Below, one piece after another: positions 36,430-48,710 of a DNA stretch of 64,000 nt. Location: contig NC_030855.1 in NCBI RefSeq assembly GCF_000208745.1, forward strand, positions 12,530,696-12,594,695, given 5' to 3'. Position numbers and translations under genes: made by a program. The DNA comes from Theobroma cacao (lineage: Eukaryota; Streptophyta; Magnoliopsida; Malvales; Malvaceae). The notes under the pieces were generated by a model that made no database searches, was not told where the DNA came from, and worked only from the letters and a program-made list of their open reading frames with translations. Numbering within the stretch: position 1 is the first letter of the stretch; each line of letters begins with the position of its first letter.

Positions 36430-37952
36430 CCTGCCTTAAAATAAAATTTTGACCTCAAAATTTCACTTATCGGACTTAGAGAAAAGATGTGGGTATTGGC
36501 TCTCATCTGATGCTCAACTTCCCACGTCATCTCCTCCATCGGAGTATTCTTCCACCACACCTTAACCATTGGGATGCTCTTATTCCTCAACACTCAATCC
36601 TTTCGGTCTAGAATACGTACAGGTTGCACCTCAAACTTCAAATCTTCCTGTAACTCAATCGGAGGTGCCTCGAGGATATGGGAGGGATCAGGTACATACT
36701 TCAACATCGAGACGTGGAAGACATTGTGAATCCTATCCAACTCCGGGTGTAATCCTAGTCTATATGCCATTGGCCCAATCCTTTCAATGATACGAAAGGG
36801 TCCAATGTATCTCGGATTGAGCTTTCCCCGCTTTGCAAACCGAATCACACCTTTCCAAGGAAAAACCTTAAGAAAAACTCTATCATCAACTTCAAATTCC
36901 AGATCTTTTCTCCGTCTATCAAAGTAACTCTTCTGCCTGTCTTGAGCTATCTTTAAACGCTCTCGAATAACCTTGATCTTGTCATTTGTCAGATCAATCA
37001 ACTCTACATTAAATAATTTCCTATCACCCACTTCATCCCAGCAGAGTGGAGTTCGACACTTTCTCCCTTGCAGAGCCTTGTATGGTGCCATCCCAATACT
37101 AGACTGAAAATTGTTGTTATAGACGAACTCCACCAACGACAAGTGTTTGTCCCAACTCCCAGTAAAGTCAATGACTCAATCCCGTAGCATATCCTCCAAA
37201 TTTTGAATGGTCATTTCAAACTGACCATCTGTTTGTGGATGAAAGGCAGTACTAAATCTCAAATTAGTTTCGAGCGCCTCCTAGAATTTCGGCCAGAATC
37301 GAGAAGTGAACCGAGGGTCTTGATCTGACACGATAGAAACTGGGACTCCATGCAATCTCACTATCTCATCTATATAAAGTTTAGCTAGTTTCTCAATGGA
37401 ATACGTGCTATGGATAGCCAAGAAATGGGTGGACTTAGTCAATCTATCTACAATCACCCAAATAGCATCCTTCCCATTCTGCGTTCGCAGTAAACCTAAT
37501 ACAAAGTCCATAGTCATGTGCTCCCACTTCCATTCAGGGATAGGTAGAGGCTAAAGAGTACCCGATGGTTTCTGATGTTTCGCCTTGATCTGTTGGCATG
37601 TGAGACATTTTGTCACAAACTCGGCTATGTCTCGTTTCATACCCGGCCACCAGTAACTTTCCTTGATAGTCTTGTACATTTTGGTGCTTTCGAGATGTAA
37701 AGCATAGGCGGAAGAATGAGCTTCCTCCAAAATAGCCAATCTCAGCTGATCATCCTTAAGGACACAAACTCGGTCCCCAAGCATCAAGATACCATCATCA
37801 TCGAGTCTGAACTCATTAGTTTCTCTATCTCGCAACTTTTGAACTTCGCATTTCAACTCATCATCAGACTTCTGTAATTCCCTTATTTGATTCAACAGTA
37901 AGGGTCTCACAACAAAACTAGCAAGTAGGGTTCCATCCTTGCCATTACTCAA
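36430..37952 (-). pseudogene. TEK integrase and chromodomain, broken
   Basis: C-terminal part of a Ty3 chromovirus pol. Integrase inserts the cDNA; the chromodomain directs it to chromatin. The zinc-binding region lies near 37740-37580 (AHSSAYALHLES, CLTCQQIKAKH). The catalytic residues are readable: TMDFVLG near 37510, VSDQDPRF near 37330, and the Glu in DGQFEMTIQ near 37215. A 182-residue open stretch (37142-36594) covers YNNNFQSSIGMAPYKALQG, the RYIGPFRI motif and LHPELDRIHNVFHVSMLK. The chromodomain (VKVWWKNTPMEEMTWE) lies near 36560-36500. At least four in-frame stops or shifts break it. The chromodomain form places it in the Tekay/Del group. Confidence 0.9.
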
Positions 37953-38114
37953 CTAGATCCCTACAGATTTCATCTTAAGTAGCATTGGAAGATAAGAATT
38001 CTGAAGTGATGCTAATGAAGATGAGGATTTATGACTTAAGGCATTTGCTACAACATTTACCTTCCCTGGATGATAATCAATCATTGAGTCGTAATCTTTA
38101 ATCAACTCTAACCA

Positions 38115-39851
38115 TCATCTTTGCCTCAAGTTGAGTTCTTTCTGGGTGAGCAAATATTTCAAACTTTTGTGGTCGGTAAAGATCCGACAACTCTCACCGT
38201 ATAAGTAATGCCTCCAGATCTTCAATGCAAAGACTACTGCTGCTAATTCCAAATCATGGGTAGGGTAATTCATTTCATGCTTCTTCAATTGCCGAGAAGT
38301 ATAAGCTACTACTTTCTCATCCTGCATTAACATGCACCTTAATCCTAATTTAGAGGCATCACTGTACACCACAAATTCTTTCCCACTAATAGGAAGTGTC
38401 AAGACGGGAGCTGAGGTCAATCGATTCTCCAGCTTCTGAAACCGACTCTCGCAAACATCATCCCACTCAAACTTGACTCCTTTACAGGTCAGACGAGTTA
38501 GTGGATCAGTTATTAATGAGAACCCCTGAACAAACTTCCTATAGTAACCAACTAAACCAAGAAAACTCTGAATCTCTGTCACCATTTTCGGTTGCTCCCA
38601 CTGTAAGATTGCCTCAATCTTCTTAAGATCGACATAAATTCTAGCTCTAGACACAACATGTCCCAAGAAAACTACTTCCCTTAACCAGAACTCACATTTG
38701 GAGAACTTGGCATAAAGTTGTCTCTTGTGCAAAGTGTGCAGCACAATGCGCAAATGGATAGCATGTTCATCATCATCCTTTGAATACACCAGGATGTCAT
38801 CTATGAATACTATCACGAACTTATCCAAGTACGAGTGGAACACCCTGTTCATAAGATTTATAAAAGCTGTCGGGGCATTAGTCAGACCAAAAGGCATAAC
38901 CAGAAACTCGTAATGCCCATAATGAGTCTTGAAAGTAGTCTTGGGTACATCTTGTTCCTTGATTTTCAACTGATGATACCCAAACCTCATATCAATCTTA
39001 GAAAACACCCTGTAGCTGATCAAAAAGATCATCAATCCGTGGTAAAGGATATTTATTCTTGATGGTCACTTGGTTCAGTTGACGATAGTTAATACATAAC
39101 CGAAGAGTGCCATCCTTTTTCTTTACAAATAAGACTAGCGCACCCCAAGGAGAAATACTAGGGCATATAAAACCCTTATCTACAAAGTCTTGCAGCTGGA
39201 CTTTCAACTCCTTTAACTCCGCCGAAGCCATTCGATATAGAGGAATGGAAATAGGTGTGGTACCCGAAAGTAGATCAATAGAGAACTCAAGCTCTCGATT
39301 AGGAGGTAGTCTCGGTAATTCATTCGGAAACACATCAGAGAACTCATTTACTATTGAGACATCCTCTAACTTAGGTTCCCCCTTTGAGGTATCAATCACA
39401 TGTGCTAGATAAGCCGGATACCCTTTCTGCCCTAGTTTCAAAAGCTTTTGATAGTCAAGATTACACAAGATTGTAATACTCGACGTTCCCCTGCAAATAC
39501 AACTTATACTCCTTTAGAATTCTGAAGTACAACTTTCTTCCTGAAACAATCCACATTCGCCCGATGTGTAGTTAACTAATCCATACCCAATATCAAATCA
39601 AAATCCCAGATTGCTAGGGGAATTAAGTCAGCCTTGAATTCTTTCTCACCAACCCTTAATCCACAGTCTCTATAACAGGTGTTTTTAACCAACTTCTTTC
39701 CTAGAGGGGTATGAACTACAATTTCCTCCTTTAAAGGTGACAGGTTTTTATCAGAAAAGGATGCGAATGTCGTGCTCACATAAGATCTATCCGAACCAGA
39801 ATCAATTAAGACATAAGCATCTCTGTCAAATACAAACATGGTACTTGTCAT
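38115..39851 (-). pseudogene. TEK protease, reverse transcriptase and RNase H, broken
   Basis: Middle of TEK pol. The aspartic protease has YVLIDSGSDRSYV near 39815. RT begins within the open stretch 39468-38998 ([20 protein letters not shown]) and continues after a frameshift near 39010 in the 306-residue stretch 39035-38115 ([24 protein letters not shown]). The active-site motif reads [11 protein letters not shown] near 38812-38780, where YVDD is usual. RNase H follows with [10 protein letters not shown] and [10 protein letters not shown]. The two Asp of the RT core motif are kept, so decay is through stops and shifts rather than active-site loss. Confidence 0.92.
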
Positions 39852-41254
39852 TGCACTAGGTCAGACTCGTGCCTCTTCCTTTGTCACAGTAAAAACTCTC
39901 ATTGGGGTATGAGTCTGCGGTCTAGAGGGTGGATGCGCCGGGGTATTATTCGCCACGCCGGATCGCATCGCTACACCTTATCTCAACTGTGACCCAGAAG
40001 AATCTCTTCTCTGCATATTTGTGCGAGCTTGGGGAGATAAAGCAACTGCAGTAGCTCGTCCTAACTACAGGCAAACATTCCTCATGTGGCTCTATTGACA
40101 ACACTGAAAACATCACACGGGCTCCCTACACTGCCCGACATGTGATCTCTCACAGTTTTGACATCTGTCAAAACCCCCAAAACTCTTCCCAAGAGCACTC
40201 GCCACTGATCTACTGAATCTAGTAGACTTTTGCTGTGGCTATTGAGATGAGGGTCGATTAGATGCTATTGAAGCAGTGGTAACACTCCTTAAAACAGATG
40301 AATCCTTCCCCTTTTTCGATGACTGACTGAAAGATATATTCGAATTCTTCTTCTTAGCAAACTCGGCCTGAATTCTCCTATTCTCAGTTGTAAGTTTCTT
40401 AGCCCGTAAGCCATCTACACAACCTCTTTATACGGCTCCCTACCCATCACTATCATACGGTCTCTAATTTCATTCCGAAGCCTTTCCTCAAAGTAATTAG
40501 CCTGATCCCGCTCAGTCTTCACTAGATCGGGCACGTAAAGCATTAGCTCGTTAAAAGGAGCCTCATACTCCTCTATTGTTAAACTCCCCTGTTTCAGACT
40601 CAAGAATTCCTTCTTCTTTTCCTTTTGATGAAAATAAGTATAATACTGGTCGTTGAACTCTCACAGAAAATTCGATCAGGTCAAAGAAGTGGTAGAACGA
40701 GATTTCACTAAGTATCACCAAATACGGGCCCTATTCTCAAGTAATCTAGTGGCTACCATCAATTTTATATCATCATCTAGTCTCATATTAGTAAGTGTTT
40801 CAGAAGCCTGAATGATCCAATCCTTATCTACGGTTGCATCCAGATCACCTTTAAAAGAAATACAGTCGAGCTGTCTAGCTTCCTTAAGTTTTATAGAAAT
40901 GGAGACATCAGGTACATGTGGTGGGACAAGAGATGGTGGTGGTGGCACTAGAGGTGCGACTGAAGGAACGGTAGGAGGAGCTTGACCAGCCTAAGCTTGG
41001 CCAGTAATAGCAGTGAGGAAAGCTGCCAATGCTTGAACTGCCTCAGGAGACATGGTAGGAATACCAAAAATACCAATAGGTGGTGGAGGAGGTGGAGGAT
41101 ATGGAGGAGTTTCAGTCTATTCAGCAGCAGGTACTACCCGAAAAGTAGACGTAGCAGATTCCCCCTTTACAAGATCTGGCTGACGATGCCGAGAACGACC
41201 TATTCCTCTCCCCACTGATCTAGCGAGAGGTGGGAGTCCACGTCGAGGAGGCAT
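39852..41254 (-). pseudogene. TEK gag, broken
   Basis: Capsid-type polyprotein of TEK. The start is at 41254 (MPPRRGLPPLARSVGRG), an Arg/Gly/Pro-rich beginning usual for this group. A TAG follows soon after, near 41119. The gag core is readable at 40948-40715 (ISFKGDLDATVDKDWI) and 40603-40415 (LKQGSLTIEEYEAPFNEL). A zinc knuckle remnant, CQNCERSHVGQC, lies near 40165-40130. Several stops separate these blocks. Confidence 0.85.
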
Positions 41255-41390
41255 AATGATCTATAAGAAGAAATAGAACAAGTTTAGACAACTTCAGGTC
41301 CTATATTCAGATGCATGCATTCAACTCAATTTAACTTAACTTGGGGTCACACTAACACTATAGTTTTTTTAAAAATAACTTTAAAACTAA

Positions 41391-41404
41391 TGGCTCTGAT
41401 ACCA
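41391..41404 (-). promoter_or_regulatory. Primer binding site, initiator tRNA-Met type
   Basis: On the minus strand TGGTATCAGAGCCA, seven bases inside the LTR at 41412. This is the standard complement of the 3' end of plant initiator tRNA-Met. It confirms that the 5' LTR is on the right and that TEK lies on the minus strand. Confidence 0.95.
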
Positions 41405-41411
41405 ATTGAAT

Positions 41412-43061
41412 TGTCACGACCCGGTACTCTCTTCGAGCCAGTGACAACCGCCGCGATGTCCCGATAGACAATCCTTACTCGAAATGTCAACCGAAACCTT
41501 GCAAGGCTCTAGCATCAATTTTCTGCCTCCCTTGTGAGCAGCAGTTACTAAATATCATATTTTAAAGGAATATAGACTATCTTCAAATCAAAGACAATCA
41601 AAAAGTAATTTCTATCGCATAGAGGTATTTTTGTCATTTTACTCAAAAATTTTGAAACCTGCTAAGAATATAATATATAAATGAAAAATATACATTTCAT
41701 ATCTAAAAATAAATTTCGGTATCTAAATCATCCATTTAAAGTGAAATTATAGCTAATCAAACTAAATAAAAATATTGAATAAAATATTCCATTTTCATAT
41801 AAAATAATATTTATACAATATTTATATGACTGTAATCCTACGATTTCTAAGGGTGTGAATCCAAAAGCAAACCCTCGACAAAATCGACGGTCTACAGATT
41901 GCCCTGAGCCTGAAATGGGTGAAAGAAGGGTGGTGAGTTTTTATAAACCCAGTGAGTAAGCAAAGTTCATCTATAACATCTAAAGCCGAGTAAATGGATA
42001 CAATTAAAACATCTTATCATAATATGGTTCATAACATTAAAACTCATTTCAACACATATAAAACAGTTACATTTCATAAAAAAATTGACAAGGCTTATGA
42101 CTCTCTTAAAAACTTGGCTTGTGCCAAAACTTGTACTCAGTTACACCTTGAGCAGGGCTTCCAACCGAGTCGGCCAAGGCTATTAAAATAACATATTCAC
42201 ATACAACATGTTTTTACGTTCAAAAACACAGTCGTTCCTTGACGTTGGCTGAGTTTCACCCTCACGTGGTGGTTCGGTGTGAAGTGAACTCTAAACTACC
42301 TTAGGAGATACCCTCCGTGCCTCTCATACTAAGGTAAAATATGACGGGGTTTACCGTGCCCCTCTAATAGGCTAGTCCATGAAAACCCACCCACTGCAAT
42401 AAGCTAATCAATTACCCCACCAAATCAATAAAATTTCGACAGTATGACATGGCTAATATGATATTACCCAGCCTGTCAAGGTAAAACAAAACAGTTCATA
42501 TATTCCACATAAACACAAATCTAGCCGTTCATGCCATCACATTGTCATAAGCCATCAATTCAAATCATATGTCAATTACAAATCCCGTTATGCCGATACA
42601 TTTATTACAAAGCAGAGTCGGCACAACTAACAATAGTCAAAACATATATATAACACAAGTGTATAGTCTCCGCTTACTCAATTTCCAAAACCAGGATTCA
42701 ATTTCAAACCAAATTATGAATCTCATTTCATTTAACCAACACTTCAGTTATAAAACAGAATAGTTTATAATTTAAGTTCATTATTCTTTAAAATCATAAA
42801 AACGAGTATAAACTACTTTAGAGAGTTAAGATGATAGTCTGTTTACTCACAATAATGGGAGTACTCTTACTCGTAGTCCTTGGGTACGATATCCTTACCC
42901 TTACCAGAGGGCTCACCACTTATATTTAATACACAACAAGTAATTCAATACATTTTTGCCAAACTATTATAAAACTATTTCAGGCTCTATATGAATGCAT
43001 GAAATTGAATGAGAAATGTTCGAATAATCACTTAAAGATGGTGTTCTACGTAGGTTCAATT
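41412..43061 (-). mobile_element. TEK 5' LTR, part adjoining the primer site
   Basis: Matches 33255-35021 of the left LTR, with a deletion of about 120 bases near 41820 (equivalent to about 33650-33780). It starts TGTCACGACC and stops at GGTTCAATT, where an F1 LTR begins. Its last 400 bases are present again at 45072-45470, after the gap. Confidence 0.9.
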
Positions 43062-44279
43062 TGTGAGACCTCAACCCCTATAAGCTCATAACGAGGCATA
43101 GACGTAATAACCCAAGCCAGGGGTAGTTTCGTCATTTCCTCTAAAAAGTTCCCAAAAGGATGTTTTTTGATATTTAAGGTCTTAAATAAGCATAAAGACC
43201 AAATAAATTATGTATAATGATGAAAACATGAAGAAAACTAGATGTGGCAATAATTTTCACAATAGGGCCAAAATGGTCGTTTTGCACCTAGAGTCAAAAT
43301 TTTAAGTTTTCGTAAACTCGAGTAGTTTAGATCATTGTGGACCTTGTCCCAGTGTCAAAAGAACAAAAAGATTGCACAAAGGATGGGAGGAAGACAAAGC
43401 CACCATGTTAAGGGCATTTTGGTAATTTCGGTGGAAATTTGGATTAACTTGAAGTATAAATATATTTCTTCCAGCAGCTTCTCACATTTTCCTACAGCTT
43501 CTTCTTCTTTTCCCTCCTTCTATCTCATGTTTGTTTCCCCTCCATGGAAGCATGGTGTGAAAAATTCATAACTTTCTCTCTCTAGCTCTAAATTTCTTGC
43601 TTTTGCCCACTCTTTCATACGATTTTTTATGCTCTTCCACTTTTATACCTTAAAACCCTCAAAAAGTCTTTGTTCAGTACTTTCTCTCACTAGTTGGAGG
43701 TTTTAGAGAGAGAAAGAGAGATTTTTCAAATTTTTTTGGAAGCTATTGGAAAAGAATTCAACTACAAAGAAACCCTAAGGTGAGTGATGAACTAGGCTTG
43801 GTTTTAAGTTGTTGATAATGGCTAGTAATTGGGATTATGAGCTGTTTGATTGTTGAGTTGTTTACTCATTTTTAGTGTGATTAAAGTAGTACAAGGAATA
43901 ACCATTTGATATATTTGGAAGCCAATTAGGATTGGCTAGTAAAAGTTGAATTAGAAACTAGCTTTTGGAGTGATATTAATGTAAATTGGATTGGTTGTGA
44001 TGTTGTCTGTGTATAGGTTCCAACAAGGCCTCACATGTCCATTTGGAGTATTAGTTAAGGTTAGAGTCAAGCAAAAGAAACAACAAGACCGGTGAGTGAA
44101 TTGTATTTCAAAAATCATTTTGGGAATGTGGCTGTTTTGTACAAAGAATTTGAATGATTTTATACAACTTTACTTAAAAACAAGTGCCTTGGGAACAAGC
44201 TTTTGCTAAATGGTTTTATGTTGTGATATGTGGTTGTTATGGATTCATGCACTATTGCATTATGATGATATATATATAT
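43062..44279 (+). mobile_element. F1 LTR, 5' half, ending in an assembly gap
   Basis: Starts TGTGAGACCTCAACC and follows the first 1.2 kb of the F1 LTR (CAGGGGTAGTTTCGTCAT, CTCACTAGTTGGA, GAGAGAGAAAGAGAG). It stops at a TA run that becomes N. In the complete copy at 47132 the same position is a TA microsatellite, so the assembly probably broke there. Confidence 0.88.
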
Positions 44280-45070
44280 NNNNNNNNNNNNNNNNNNNNN
44301 NNNNNNNNNNNNNNNNNNNNNNNNNNNNNNNNNNNNNNNNNNNNNNNNNNNNNNNNNNNNNNNNNNNNNNNNNNNNNNNNNNNNNNNNNNNNNNNNNNNN
44401 NNNNNNNNNNNNNNNNNNNNNNNNNNNNNNNNNNNNNNNNNNNNNNNNNNNNNNNNNNNNNNNNNNNNNNNNNNNNNNNNNNNNNNNNNNNNNNNNNNNN
44501 NNNNNNNNNNNNNNNNNNNNNNNNNNNNNNNNNNNNNNNNNNNNNNNNNNNNNNNNNNNNNNNNNNNNNNNNNNNNNNNNNNNNNNNNNNNNNNNNNNNN
44601 NNNNNNNNNNNNNNNNNNNNNNNNNNNNNNNNNNNNNNNNNNNNNNNNNNNNNNNNNNNNNNNNNNNNNNNNNNNNNNNNNNNNNNNNNNNNNNNNNNNN
44701 NNNNNNNNNNNNNNNNNNNNNNNNNNNNNNNNNNNNNNNNNNNNNNNNNNNNNNNNNNNNNNNNNNNNNNNNNNNNNNNNNNNNNNNNNNNNNNNNNNNN
44801 NNNNNNNNNNNNNNNNNNNNNNNNNNNNNNNNNNNNNNNNNNNNNNNNNNNNNNNNNNNNNNNNNNNNNNNNNNNNNNNNNNNNNNNNNNNNNNNNNNNN
44901 NNNNNNNNNNNNNNNNNNNNNNNNNNNNNNNNNNNNNNNNNNNNNNNNNNNNNNNNNNNNNNNNNNNNNNNNNNNNNNNNNNNNNNNNNNNNNNNNNNNN
45001 NNNNNNNNNNNNNNNNNNNNNNNNNNNNNNNNNNNNNNNNNNNNNNNNNNNNNNNNNNNNNNNNNNNNNN
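44280..45070. other. Assembly gap, 791 N
   Basis: Undetermined bases. Apparent open frames crossing the gap are artefacts. The sequences on either side do not form a simple insertion: TEK LTR sequence resumes about 400 bases before the point where it was interrupted. Confidence 0.99.
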
Positions 45071-46877
45071 ATATAGTCTCCAGTTACTCAATTTCCAAAA
45101 CCAGGATTCAATTTCAAACCAAATTATGAATCTCATTTCATTTAACCAACACTTTAGTTATAAAACATAATAGTTTACAATTTAAGTTCATTATTCTTTA
45201 AAATTATAAAAACGAGTATAAACTACTTTAGATAGTTAAGATGATAGTCTGATTACTCACAATAACAAGAGTACTCCTACTCCTGGTGTTCGAATACGAT
45301 ATCCTTGCCCTTACTAAAGGGCTCACCACCTATACCTAATACACAACAAGTAATTCAATACATTTGTGCCAAACTGTTATAAAACTATTCCAGCTCTATA
45401 TGAATATATGAAATTGAATGAGGAATGTTCGAATAATCACTTAAATATGGTGTTCTACGTAGGTTCAATTGTTATTGGATTGAAATGATATTCGATGTAA
45501 CTCGCACTATACATTGTTTAATTAGCCAAAACAGCCGATTCAACTCCAAATAGATTCATTGCACTTTCGGTACTTCAAATACACCCAAAGTACCTCAATG
45601 AACTTGATTGTGACTTAAATGATCACATCCGAAACTCATTTTGATTCCAAACTAACGTGCTATTCAGTGTCAACATAGTCCAATAAGTCCATATATATCA
45701 TTAGAAATCAAATCCAAGTCCATTTAGCATGATTTTCTCGTTGTCGGTCAAGTCGTTTACTAAAGGAAGTATACTTTTCGATAACCATTGTTGATATTTG
45801 ACACCATAAATCATCAAATACGAGCTAAATAATATGAAATATAACAAAATTCATCATCAATATATTCCCTATCAAATTCAGCCAAGGAGGGTTTAGTGAA
45901 GGATATGTTGTTTTCTTGCTTGTTTTTCATACCGAATATCACAAAACAACTAAAAACACCTAGATAGCATAAAATCTAACAAAAACCATCATCAAAACCT
46001 CCCCCCCTTGATTCAACCAACATGACTTCCTTCATGAAAGTTTGAGTTTCAACCATAGAAAATAAAAAAGAAAGCATGGGAGAGGTGAATCTTAAGTTAA
46101 AATCGTGAAATCTTACCTTAGATCGCTTCGTTTTTTGGTAAACGACGAATTTCTCTTGAATTTTCTTCCTCAAGGGTTGTTTTTATTCTTTCCCCCCTTT
46201 TCTTTGGCTTGCACGGCATTGAAAGAAGAATTGGGAGAGGTTTATGTTGGTTTATAAAGAAAATTATAAAAGAATTAAAGCTTGACACGTGTCAACGTGT
46301 GAATGGTTCATGGTTAAAACTTAACTATTAAGCATTTTCTTACCACCACATATAATACCTTAATTATCCAAAGTATAAAAATGATAATAGGTGAAATTCA
46401 TGGGCTTGACAAGTGTCACGGTGGTTAAAATTTCAAAAATTCCTATTACGTCCTCATGGACACATGGAATGATCGGTTTGCCCTTATGCTTGAAAAAATT
46501 CAGAATTGAGATTTTTCACTTCTCAAATTTAAATTATGCTCCAAATAGTCAAACTTGGTCAAAAATCTCGTCCAACATTCCAATTTTGCCTTCGGATGGC
46601 AAAATGACCATTTTGCCTCTACGTTATAAAAATTCCCGGATTGGATTCCAAATTAATCCTCGAACTCTGAATCACCATTTTGAAACATTCTAAGGTTCAA
46701 TAACTCTCAAATACATCCCAAAATCTCTATTTGGACTAGTTCGAGGTTTTAATCAACTTAATTGTACCACTAGGTATGATACCGACTTTTAACGATTTTT
46801 CGAGATATCCAAGTATGTAAACATGCTATCAAGTACATGAATGACATGACAAGTATATAATAGAGCTGGGCTTGACA
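45071..46877 (-). mobile_element. TEK LTR, outer part (third LTR segment)
   Basis: Matches about 34620-36423 of the left LTR and ends GGGCTTGACA with the canonical CA. It runs uninterrupted through GGTTCAATT/GTTATTGG, the site occupied by F1 in the other right-hand segment. In a sample of about 285 bases (35032-35315 against 45475-45760) it differs from the left LTR at about 27 positions, with many transversions, so it may not be the true partner of that LTR. Confidence 0.85.
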
Positions 46878-46882
46878 CCTGA
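46878..46882. repeat. Target-site duplication of TEK, right (CCTGA)
   Basis: Pairs with cctaa at 33250-33254. The next bases, CCACTTTTATTTTTG, resume ATH copy B exactly where it was left. Confidence 0.85.
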
Positions 46883-47131
46883 CCACTTTTATTTTTGTTT
46901 CCATGGAAAAAGCTTGACTGATTTGGTCAGAAACACTTGTTATCCCACCTTAAAATCAAGATTAACTAAAGGTAGTGGATCATACTCATCATAACACTGT
47001 TTAGTTTTAAGTTGTGGTGGCGGTGGCTCTGATTCAAGAATTGATGCTTACTTACTTGTAGGTGATGGAGTAGGATTACCTTGATCTTTATTAGCTAAAT
47101 CCACTCTATAGCAATAAGATGTGGTTGAAGG
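46883..47131 (-). pseudogene. ATH copy B: integrase C-terminus and linker
   Basis: Equivalent of about 8000-8250 in copy A. On the minus strand it reads CYRVDLANKD, then a Pro-rich linker with QCYDEYDP, then VNLDFKVG and KSVKLFPWKQK. It shares the protease-to-integrase-end junction seen in copy A. One or more stops are present. The last five bases, gaagg (47127-47131), are the left target duplication of the F1 solo LTR. Confidence 0.8.
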
Positions 47132-48353
47132 TGTGAGACCCTAACCTCTATAGGCTTGTAACTAAGCATAGATGTAATAATATGAGCCAGGGGTAGTTTC
47201 ATCATTTTCTCTAATAAGCTCCCAAAAGAAAGTTTTATGATATTTTAATGTCTAAATAGGTATAAGACTGCATAAATGATGTGTACTGATGAAAACACGA
47301 AGAAAACTAGAAGTTTCAATAATTTTCATAACAGGGGCAAAATGGTCATTTTTCACCTCGAGTTAAATTTTAAGTTTTTATGAACCCAAGTATGTTTAGA
47401 CCATTATGGACCTTGTCCCAATGTCAAAAGAGCAAAAAGATTGTATAAAGGGTTGCATGAGAACAAGTTAACTAGTCAAGGGCATTTTTCTAATTTTAAG
47501 GGAATGGATAAGATTGGCTATAAATACATTTCTTCCAGCAGCTTCTTCTCCCATTTTCCAGCAGCTTGTCTTCTTCTTCTTCTTCTTCCCTCTCACGTTT
47601 CTTCAAAACTCCATGGAAGCTTGATATGGAGCTTGCATAATTTTCTCTCTCTAGCTCTAGTTTTCATACCTTTGAGCCATTTTGACTAGAACTCTTTAAT
47701 TCTTTCACTCTCTCACTTCAAAACCCTTGATAAAGCTTATTTCCAAACTTTCTCTCACTAGTTGGACGTTCTAGAGAGAGAAAGAGAAAATTACCCCATT
47801 GATTTGGAAGCTATTGGAAGAGAATTCAACTATAAAGAAACCCAAAGGTGAGTGATAAATTAAATTCGGTTTTTAGCTATGAATAATGACTAGTAATTTA
47901 GATTAAGAGCTGTTTTATTGTTGAGTATGTTCATTATACTTTTTTAGTGATTAAGATAGTGAACATAGATAGCCATTTAATGTGGCAATTGAAAGCTAGC
48001 TAAGAAATAGCTTTTAGGGTTCATAGTGTGTGAATTGACATATTGTTTATGATAATGTGATCCTAGGTTCTAATGAAGTCCCATCCTTCCAATCGGATCA
48101 TTAGGGGAATTAGAGTTAACTAAAGGCTCAATAATAAATCGGTGAGTGGACTGCCTATCAAAACTATTTTGGGATTGTGACTATTTTGTACAAAGTGTTT
48201 GAATGATTTTATACAACTTTTCTTAGAAAATTAGTGCCTTGGGAACAAGCTCTTGAGAAATGGTTTATGTTGTGACATGTGACTATTATTGATTCATGCA
48301 CTACCAAATGGTGTTGATATATATATATGAATATATTGTTGTGTAATGACATT

Positions 48354-48482
48354 GACTCGGTTATGTGCGAGTAGGAAGTGCGCATAAGTCGAGGATGACC
48401 CGGTTATGTGCGAGTAGGGAGTGCGCATAACTAGGTGATGACCCAGCCATGTGCGAGTAGGGAGTGCGCATGAGCTGGTAAT
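48354..48482. repeat. 43-bp minisatellite in F1 LTR, three units
   Basis: Units at 48354-48396, 48397-48439 and 48440-48482 share ATGTGCGAGTAGGRAGTGCGCAT. Other F1 LTRs have diverged versions at about 26835-27000 and 56923-57058. Confidence 0.92.
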
Positions 48483-48710
48483 GATGATGATGGGATGGTG
48501 TGAATGATGATGATGGGTATATGTATACATATATACATATGTAAATATGTGTGATATAGGAAATTAATGAGTAATGGTATATGGTTGTAACGCATGTGAA
48601 ACTTGACATGTTAAACCGTGAAAAATTGTTATGTATTTCTTATTGGCTTTGAACATTTCAGCAAGGTGGTTTTCTTTGGGAGAAAGGGAAATTTTTCATT
48701 GGTGCCCTGT

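Noticed and set aside
44184..45170. Open frames of about 290-330 codons across the gap
   Set aside because: They consist almost entirely of undetermined bases and are not evidence of coding.
42662..45470. Explanation of the duplicated TEK LTR segment as two haplotypes joined across the gap
   Set aside because: The two segments differ at roughly 30 of 400 bases by eye, too many for alleles of one LTR. It is kept only as a weak alternative.
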